10,065 bases of DNA. It comes from Actinomycetota bacterium (GTDB lineage: Bacteria > Actinomycetota > Thermoleophilia > UBA2241). How positions within the stretch are numbered: the stretch's first letter is position 1; each line of letters begins with the position of its first letter. Below, piece after piece: positions 5,376 through 10,065 of this stretch. The notes under the pieces are model-generated. The model was not told the DNA's origin, did no database searches, and was given only the letters and a program-made list of their open reading frames with translations. A program made the translations under genes and the position numbers. The stretch spans positions 1-10,065 of the forward strand of contig JAAYBE010000034.1 of the NCBI GenBank assembly GCA_012719015.1, given 5' to 3'.

Positions 5376-6830
5376 GTGATACGGTTCGTTGACCTGAGCA
5401 GGCACCGCGGGGGGCATGTGAGTCACGCCGACGAGGTCATCACGGACGTGGACAGGAGGCGAGTGGTCGCGTGCGTCCGCGGCGACGCGTTCACGGTCGC
5501 GTGGGACTATCCGGGCCGCACGCTGCTCGAGGTCCGTATCCTGCGTTCGTCTGAACGGGCGGCCTGGTCGGCCGACGAGGGTCCGGCCGAGGGGCAGGAG
5601 GTCGTGTATCAGGGCGTCACCGGCGCGTTCCGTGACGAGGGACTCCCCACCGACTGCTCGTACCGGTACACCGTGTTCGCCCGCCACCCCGGTGGTGAAT
5701 GGACGCGCTGGACGGAACACACCGTGCAGACCGCGCCCGCCGACGGCGCCGGACGGTCGAGGCGGTCGGCGGGCTCGGGGCCGAGGCGCCGGATCGTCCC
5801 GGTTCTCCTGGCCGTGGGGCTGCTGTTCGCAGCGCTGGGACCGGCGCCGGCCGTGGTCGCCTCCGCGGGAGAGCCCGAGGCCGGCGGGTCGGAGGGCAAG
5901 GGAGCCGAGGCCGCGCCCGCCCACCTGGATGCGGCGCTGGCCGCGGCCGGCTCAGACGCGGGCGTGGCCGCCGTGCTCGACGGAAGGGGCGCGGAGGTGG
6001 AGAGCGCGACGCCGTGGGGCGGCACGGCCGAAGAGCCCGCCGGGTATACGATCCAGTACCGCTGGGCCGCCGCACAGGCGGCGACCCTCGACGGACGCTG
6101 GCCGCTGCTGCGTCCGGCGTCGAGCTCGCCCGCTCCGCCGTATGAGGCGACGCAGTACCGGATCAGGGCGAGCGACGTCACCGGTCTCCAGGTCGACGTG
6201 CTGCTGGACGGTCCCCGGGTCATCCAGGTCAAGCCGGTGGACGGAGAGACGCAGTTCGTGCTCCATGAACAGACGTGGCCGCCCTTGAGTCGACTGCCGT
6301 GGTTGACCGGGCGCCCGTGGCTGCTCGCACCTCTCTTCGTGGCGCTCGCGGCGGTGTTCATCGTGAGGGCATGGCTCCGCTCGCGCGCCTGGAACCGTCG
6401 CCTGCCCTCGATGACGCGCTACGACCGCCAACTGGTCTTCCGGGTGACGGTGCTCCTCTTCCTGGCCGCCGGCGTGGTCTGGCAGTTCTACGAGGGCTGG
6501 TTCGCGGTGACGGGGCCGACGCTGGGCGGCTCGTGGTCGGCCGGCGCCCTGGCCGCGCTGCCGCTGTTGCTGATCCCGCCGGGGCTCTTCGTCGCCGCCC
6601 TCGTCCTCGAGATCGGCGCCGGACCGCACCGCGGCTCGTGGGCGCTGATCGCGGTCCTGTCGGGCGCCGCCGCGGCCTACTTCCTCGTCGCGGCGACGAT
6701 CGGCGTGACCATGAACCTCAACCTCTCCTACTTCATCCTGCTCAGCGTGCTCACGCTGATCGCCATCCCACGCGCGTTCTCCGCCGGCAAGATGGGGTGG
6801 AGCCGCAGCGCCTCGATGCGGTACGGCTGA
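5376..6830 (+). CDS. Membrane protein with N-terminal FN3-like domain, function unknown
   Basis: I do not recognise this 484-residue protein as a named family. Residues about 27-118 look like a fibronectin type III beta-sandwich: AFTVAWDYPG (38-47), LEVRILRS (51-58), VVYQGVTGAFRDEGLP (76-91) and SYRYTVFAR (95-103) follow the usual strand pattern. A basic linker with RRR (137-139) leads into a first helix (140-164). An exported region of about 145 residues follows (165-312), starting with a low-complexity Ala/Gly/Glu part. Five more helices lie near 314-334, 353-371, 389-412, 420-445 and 449-466. The positive-inside rule places both ends in the cytoplasm, so the FN3-like domain would be inside the cell, which is unusual. 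The start is uncertain: GTG at 5376 has no ribosome site, and GTG at 5418 lies only three bases after a G-run. Both keep the whole FN3-like domain. It stands alone, divergent from tRNA-Glu, and ends seven bases before the convergent glyoxalase-like gene. Confidence 0.82.
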   Translation: MIRFVDLSRHRGGHVSHADEVITDVDRRRVVACVRGDAFTVAWDYPGRTLLEVRILRSSERAAWSADEGPAEGQEVVYQGVTGAFRDEGLPTDCSYRYTVFARHPGGEWTRWTEHTVQTAPADGAGRSRRSAGSGPRRRIVPVLLAVGLLFAALGPAPAVVASAGEPEAGGSEGKGAEAAPAHLDAALAAAGSDAGVAAVLDGRGAEVESATPWGGTAEEPAGYTIQYRWAAAQAATLDGRWPLLRPASSSPAPPYEATQYRIRASDVTGLQVDVLLDGPRVIQVKPVDGETQFVLHEQTWPPLSRLPWLTGRPWLLAPLFVALAAVFIVRAWLRSRAWNRRLPSMTRYDRQLVFRVTVLLFLAAGVVWQFYEGWFAVTGPTLGGSWSAGALAALPLLLIPPGLFVAALVLEIGAGPHRGSWALIAVLSGAAAAYFLVAATIGVTMNLNLSYFILLSVLTLIAIPRAFSAGKMGWSRSASMRYG

Positions 6831-6837
6831 TCCTCCG

Positions 6838-7221
6838 TCAGTCGAAGCGTCTCTGGATGAGCTCGACCGCGTTGCCGTCGGGGTCCTCGACGAACGCGAG
6901 ACGCGGTCCGCTGCCCTCCAGCAGGAACGGCGGGCGGGTCACGCGGCCGCCGTTCGCCTCCACCCCGGGCAGCACGGCATCGATGTCGTCGACCTCGAAG
7001 GCGAAGTGGCCGAAGCGCTCGCCGCCGGGATACGCATCGTCCTTGCCCCAGTTGTAGACGAGCTCGATCGCGAAGTTGGCCGCGTCGGGCTCCATGAACA
7101 CCAGTGTGGCCCTGCCTTTCGTGAGTTCGGAGCGACGGGCCTCGTGCAGGCCCAGCTGCTGGTAGAACCTGATCGCTGCAGCCAGGTCCCTGGTCCTGGT
7201 GGCGACGTGCACGAACTTCAT
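6838..7221 (-). CDS. Glyoxalase-I-like VOC family metalloenzyme
   Basis: This 127-residue protein is close in length and pattern to E. coli glyoxalase I, which converts the thiol hemiacetal of methylglyoxal to an S-lactoyl thioester. Two beta-alpha-beta-beta-beta modules are visible. All four expected metal ligands are in place: H5 (KFVHVATR), E53 (AIELVYNWG), H72 (FGHFAFEVDD) and E120 (DPDGNAVELI). The YNWG segment and FVEDPDGN are typical of true glyoxalase I, less so of fosfomycin or bleomycin resistance members. The ATG has AGGAGG five bases upstream (7227-7232). If the host is an actinobacterium it may lack glutathione, so another thiol such as mycothiol could be the cofactor; this is inference. 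The gene is downstream of the sirtuin gene on the same strand, with 146 bases and a hairpin between, so it is probably transcribed separately. Confidence 0.88.
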   Translation of the reverse strand: MKFVHVATRTRDLAAAIRFYQQLGLHEARRSELTKGRATLVFMEPDAANFAIELVYNWGKDDAYPGGERFGHFAFEVDDIDAVLPGVEANGGRVTRPPFLLEGSGPRLAFVEDPDGNAVELIQRRFD

Positions 7222-7293
7222 GTGCTCCTCCTTCGCGGCGCGGTGGTTGGCCGGCGTGCACCGGTCTGCGCAGGCCGGACGCACGTGGGTCTG

Positions 7294-7309
7294 CGTGTCT
7301 GGTGACACG
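7294..7309. repeat. Short inverted repeat upstream of the glyoxalase-like gene
   Basis: CGTGTC and GACACG form perfect 6-bp arms around TGGT, about 75 bases before the glyoxalase-like start. A possible minus-strand -10 box TACCGT (7312-7307) overlaps one arm, but no good -35 box accompanies it. It may be a regulator site; support is weak. Confidence 0.25.
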
Positions 7310-7319
7310 GTACCCGGTC

Positions 7320-7355
7320 CGGCCCGGCGGCTTTCGTGTCCGCGTCGTCGGGCCG
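7320..7355 (-). terminator. Hairpin after the sirtuin gene, possible terminator
   Basis: CGGCCCG and CGGGCCG (7 bp) enclose a second stem GCGG/CCGC, giving a compound hairpin that begins 12 bases after the sirtuin stop codon. There is no U-tract after it, as is common in high-GC genomes, so it may end transcription weakly or only protect the RNA 3' end. It separates the sirtuin and glyoxalase-like genes. Confidence 0.4.
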
Positions 7356-7367
7356 CTCCCCCGCTCG

Positions 7368-8153
7368 TCAGGCGCCGAGGTGCTCCCGGACCGCCGCCAG
7401 GAGCCGCGGCAGGACTTCCCCGCCCGGCCCCCGCAGGAAGACGTCGCTCATCTGCGCCAGGGCGTCGCGCTCCGGGTTGACGTCGATGACGGTCGCCCCG
7501 GCCTCCCGGGCGATGAGCGGCACGGTCGCGGCCGGGTACACGACTCCCGAGGTGCCGACGACGAGCATGGCGTCGCAGCCGGCGCTGAGCTGCTGTGCCG
7601 CGCTCAGCGCCTCCGGCGGCAGCCCCTCGCCGAACCAGACGACCTCCGGCCGCAGGTAGTCGCCGCATTCGGGACAGCGGGGCGGCCGCTCCTCCTGGCC
7701 GGCGAAGTCGTCCCAGCCGAAGCCGCGATGGCGGCCGTCGACGCAGCGGAAGCTGTGCATGGTGCCGTGCAGCTCGATCACGTGGGAGGAACCGGCCCGC
7801 TGGTGCAGGCCGTCGATGTTCTGGGTGACCACCACCACCTGCGGCAGCAACTGCTCGAGCGCGGCGATGGCGTGGTGGCCCGGATTGGGCTCGGCCGCGG
7901 CGGCGACGCCGAAGCGGTGCTCGTACCAGCTCCAGACGAAGGCCGGATCCCTGCGGTAGGCCTCGGGGGTCGCCAGCTGCATCGGGTCGTGACGCGCCCA
8001 GAGGCCTGTCTCGGGCTCGCGGAAGGTCGGGATGCCGGACTCTCGACTCACGCCGGCGCCCGTGAACACCACGGTCCGGGACGAGCGGGTCAGGGCATGC
8101 GCCGCTGTCAGCAAGGCGTCGTCCCGGTGAGGGTCTTCGTCGCGGTGGCTCAC
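7368..8153 (-). CDS. cobB: Sir2-family NAD-dependent protein deacylase (CobB type)
   Basis: This 261-residue cytoplasmic enzyme removes acyl groups from protein lysines using NAD, releasing nicotinamide and O-acyl-ADP-ribose. The NAD-binding motif GAGVSRESGIPTFRE lies at 32-46, TQNIDGLH at 110-117 and the catalytic histidine H129 in ELHGTMH. VVWFGEGLP (171-179) and VVGTSGVVYPAA (198-209) complete the Rossmann core. Y77 and R80 (WYEHR) match the YxxR pair that lets class III sirtuins such as SIRT5 and CobB bind succinyl or malonyl lysine. The zinc module is incomplete: C160 and C163 form one CxxC pair, but the first pair has only C137, followed by H142. The start GTG at 8153 has AGGAGG six bases upstream (8160-8165). 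Bacterial homologues often regulate acyl-CoA synthetases; no such gene is in the window. Divergent from a small membrane protein gene. Confidence 0.93.
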   Translation of the reverse strand: MSHRDEDPHRDDALLTAAHALTRSSRTVVFTGAGVSRESGIPTFREPETGLWARHDPMQLATPEAYRRDPAFVWSWYEHRFGVAAAAEPNPGHHAIAALEQLLPQVVVVTQNIDGLHQRAGSSHVIELHGTMHSFRCVDGRHRGFGWDDFAGQEERPPRCPECGDYLRPEVVWFGEGLPPEALSAAQQLSAGCDAMLVVGTSGVVYPAATVPLIAREAGATVIDVNPERDALAQMSDVFLRGPGGEVLPRLLAAVREHLGA

Positions 8154-8189
8154 GGTCGGCCTCCTGTCGCGTGCTCCCCGATGGGTGGG

Positions 8190-8195
8190 ATTGTA
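8190..8195 (-). promoter_or_regulatory. Candidate -10 box for the sirtuin gene
   Basis: TACAAT on the minus strand is a five-of-six match to the -10 consensus, and it stands out in this GC-rich intergenic DNA. It would place the start point near 8183, about 30 bases before the GTG. No recognisable -35 box lies 16-18 bases upstream, so an activator or a different sigma factor may be involved. Confidence 0.4.
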
Positions 8196-8261
8196 CGCTA
8201 GGAGGGCCGAATCGGGCGGGGAGCCGCCGGCCGAGGTGTGGGCACGGGAGAGAAGGGCGGG

Positions 8262-8756
8262 ATGGGCGACGACGAGAGACAGACGACCGGTCGAGACGGA
8301 CCTGCAGAGGCGGCGCGCGGCGGCGTCCTGCGGTCGCTGGCCGCCGCCGTCATGCTGCCCTGGCTCGTCGGCTACGGGGCCACGGGCGCGTGGGCGCTCG
8401 CGCGGGCCGCCCGCGCCGGAGCCGCCGGCGTCTCCCGTCTGGACGCGGGCTACACGCGCATGGTGACGCCCGGCGAGCTCGCCCGTGTCGGGATGCTGCT
8501 GCTGGCGGCGTTCGTCGTCATGCTCGCCTGCGGCCTGCTCCTGCTCTTCCGCCGCCGCTCACCGGCGGTGTGGGTCCCGGCGCTGCTCGCGGCGGCCGCG
8601 CTCTGCGGCGGGGCGGCGTGGGCGGCGCTCAGCGGCGGCCTCCACCCGGTCCTCTGGGCGCTGTTCTTCTTCGGGCCGGTCTACGCGGCCGTGGTCGCGC
8701 TGGTCCAGGTGCTGCGCGCCATGTCCGGCCGTTCCATTGTGACTCCGCGGCGCTGA
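8262..8756 (+). CDS. Small integral membrane protein, function unknown
   Basis: I do not recognise this protein of 164 residues. After a polar N-terminus of about 22 residues it has four hydrophobic segments near 24-46, 76-96, 103-123 and 129-151, and it ends in a short basic tail (TPRR). The loop between helices 1 and 2 holds RLDAGYTRMVTPGELARVG (59-77). An arginine cluster (FRRRS, 96-100) after helix 2 puts that loop inside, so both ends are probably cytoplasmic. ATG at 8262 was chosen because AAGGG lies just upstream; a GTG at 8238 would add eight residues but has its GAGG only one base away. It lies divergent to the sirtuin gene and 94 bases before the malic enzyme gene. It has no signal peptide cleavage motif, lipobox or catalytic motif that I can see. 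Confidence 0.75.
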   Translation: MGDDERQTTGRDGPAEAARGGVLRSLAAAVMLPWLVGYGATGAWALARAARAGAAGVSRLDAGYTRMVTPGELARVGMLLLAAFVVMLACGLLLLFRRRSPAVWVPALLAAAALCGGAAWAALSGGLHPVLWALFFFGPVYAAVVALVQVLRAMSGRSIVTPRR

Positions 8757-8765
8757 TGCTAGCGT
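8737..8765 (+). promoter_or_regulatory. Candidate promoter of the malic enzyme gene
   Basis: TTGTGA (8737-8742) and TAGCGT (8760-8765) are 17 bases apart, and TGC immediately before the second box gives an extended -10. It overlaps the end of the membrane protein gene and would leave a leader of about 80 bases. The box matches are moderate. Confidence 0.4.
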
Positions 8766-8850
8766 TGGGCGTATCCGAGACTCCATCCGCGCTTCCGGGG
8801 GATCCGCACACGACCCGGTGGGCCCGATCCCGCCGTCCCAAGGAGGGCAC

Positions 8851-10065
8851 ATGACCGACGAGACCGCCAAGGGCTCCGAGCCGACCATCGAGGAGCTCAA
8901 GGCCAAGGCCTATCAGCCCATGGAGGACGCCAAGGTCCTCCACCCCTTCTACCGCGGCAAGATCGAGACCACGCTCAAGTGCTGCATCCGCGACTTCCAG
9001 GACTTCGGCATCTGGTACACGCCCGGCGTCTCCGCTCCCTGCCTCGAGATCAAGGAAGACCCCGAGAAGGTCTACGAGCACACCAACAAGTGGAACACGG
9101 TGGCCGTGGTCAGCGACGGGACGCGCGTGCTCGGACTGGGCGACATCGGCCCCAAGGCGGGCATGCCGGTGATGGAGGGCAAGAGCCTGCTCTTCAAGTA
9201 TCTCGGCGGCGTGGACGGGTTCCCGCTCATGGTCGACACCAGGGACCCGGACAAGCTGATCGAGTTCGTCAAGCTCGCACAGCCGGGCTTGGGCGGCGTG
9301 AACCTCGAGGACATCGCCCAGCCCAAGTGCTTTCGGATCCTCGACACCCTGCGCGAGGAGTGCGAGATCCCGGTCTGGCACGACGACCAGCAGGGCACTG
9401 CGTGTGTCACCCTGGCCGGCCTGATCAACGCCCTCAAGGTCGTGGGCCGACGCATCGACGACGTCGAGATCGCCTTCATCGGATCCGGCGCCGCCAACGT
9501 CGCCATCAGCCGCCTGATCTTCACCTACGGCGCCGATCCGGCGAAGTGCCGCATCGTCGACAGCAAGGGGATCCTCGGCAAGGACCGCTGCGACATCGAG
9601 GCGGTCAAGGACGAATGGGTCGACAAATGGAAGTACTGCAGCATGACGAACGCCGAGGGGCGTGAGGGCGGCATCGAGGAGGCGCTCAAGGGGGCGCACG
9701 TGTGCATCGCGCTCAGCCGGCAGGGGCCGGACACGATCCTGCCGGAGTGGATCAGGGGCATGGCGAGCGACCCGATCGTCTTCCTCTGCGCCAACCCGAT
9801 CCCGGAGATGTGGCCCTGGGATGCCAAGGAGGCCGGCGCCGCCATCGTCGCCACCGGCCGTTCCGACTTCCCCAACCAGGTCAACAACTCCGTCGGCTTC
9901 CCCGGCATCTTCCGGGGCACGCTCGACGTGCGCGCCAAGACGATCACCGACGAGATGTGCATCGCGGCGGCGGAGGAGCTCGCCAAGGTCGCCGAGGACA
10001 AGGGCCTGAGCGCCGACTACATCATGCCGACCATGGACGACTGGGAGGTGTTCCCGCGCGAGGCC
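8851..10065 (+). CDS. NAD(P)-dependent malic enzyme (3' end beyond window)
   Basis: The first 405 codons are open with no stop to the window edge, so the gene is incomplete here. Malic enzyme oxidatively decarboxylates malate to pyruvate and CO2 with NAD or NADP, supplying pyruvate and reducing power. The N-terminal malic domain shows WYTPGVSAPCLEI (55-67) with the probable catalytic Y56, DGTRVLGLGDIGPKAGMPVM (89-108) and K111. Metal ligands E153/D154 (VNLEDIAQPKC) and D178/D179 (VWHDDQQGTA) are present. The nucleotide-binding domain has IGSGAANVAIS (210-220), and ANPIPEMWPWDA (314-325) and FPNQVNNSVGFPGIF (340-354) follow. Spacing fits the short bacterial form, and few residues should remain beyond the edge; there is no sign of where a C-terminal phosphotransacetylase-like domain would begin. 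AGGAGG (8841-8846) lies four bases before the ATG. Cofactor preference cannot be read safely. Confidence 0.95.
   Translation, partial: MTDETAKGSEPTIEELKAKAYQPMEDAKVLHPFYRGKIETTLKCCIRDFQDFGIWYTPGVSAPCLEIKEDPEKVYEHTNKWNTVAVVSDGTRVLGLGDIGPKAGMPVMEGKSLLFKYLGGVDGFPLMVDTRDPDKLIEFVKLAQPGLGGVNLEDIAQPKCFRILDTLREECEIPVWHDDQQGTACVTLAGLINALKVVGRRIDDVEIAFIGSGAANVAISRLIFTYGADPAKCRIVDSKGILGKDRCDIEAVKDEWVDKWKYCSMTNAEGREGGIEEALKGAHVCIALSRQGPDTILPEWIRGMASDPIVFLCANPIPEMWPWDAKEAGAAIVATGRSDFPNQVNNSVGFPGIFRGTLDVRAKTITDEMCIAAAEELAKVAEDKGLSADYIMPTMDDWEVFPREA

Noticed and set aside
5389..5394. TTGACC as a -35 box for the FN3-like membrane protein gene
   Set aside because: It lies after the first possible start codon, and no -10 box follows at a usable distance.
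8238..8261. GTG start eight codons upstream for the small membrane protein
   Set aside because: Its possible ribosome site is only one base from the GTG, whereas the ATG at 8262 has better spacing. The extension is short and polar, so it remains possible but less likely.

Overview
The window is very GC-rich, bacterial and densely coded. GTG starts are used alongside ATG, Shine-Dalgarno sites are AGGAGG-like, and candidate promoters have TTGNNN / TANNNT elements. This fits a high-GC actinobacterium or a relative, but the sequence alone does not fix the phylum.

Left part (1-4620): a tRNA-Gln(CUG) gene with its own promoter lies on the plus strand. It faces a tightly packed minus-strand operon read from about 4540 down to 195. 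Gene order is a sphingosine-1-phosphate-lyase-like PLP enzyme, an FGGY-family kinase, and an MFS transporter resembling the FLVCR choline/ethanolamine/heme carrier family. The lyase and kinase are 2 bp apart, and the kinase and transporter overlap in ATGA. One good promoter precedes the operon. It has an 18-bp inverted repeat filling its spacer and a second perfect 12-bp palindrome just upstream. I read this as a probable transport, phosphorylation and retro-aldol cleavage pathway for an amino-alcohol or amino-polyol. This is the most interesting system in the window.

Middle part (4621-6837): a small DsrE-family protein and a tRNA-Glu(CUC) gene lie on the minus strand. A plus-strand gene follows for a six-helix membrane protein with an FN3-like N-terminal domain of unknown role. 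The short region between tRNA-Glu and that gene holds three strong inverted repeats.

Right part (6838-10065): on the minus strand are a glyoxalase-I-like VOC metalloenzyme with all four metal ligands and a CobB-type sirtuin with a desuccinylase-like YxxR motif. On the plus strand are a small four-helix membrane protein and the first 405 codons of a malic enzyme, which runs off the window end. These look like separate metabolic and housekeeping genes, not a single system. No insertion sequence, CRISPR array, rRNA or phage gene was seen.
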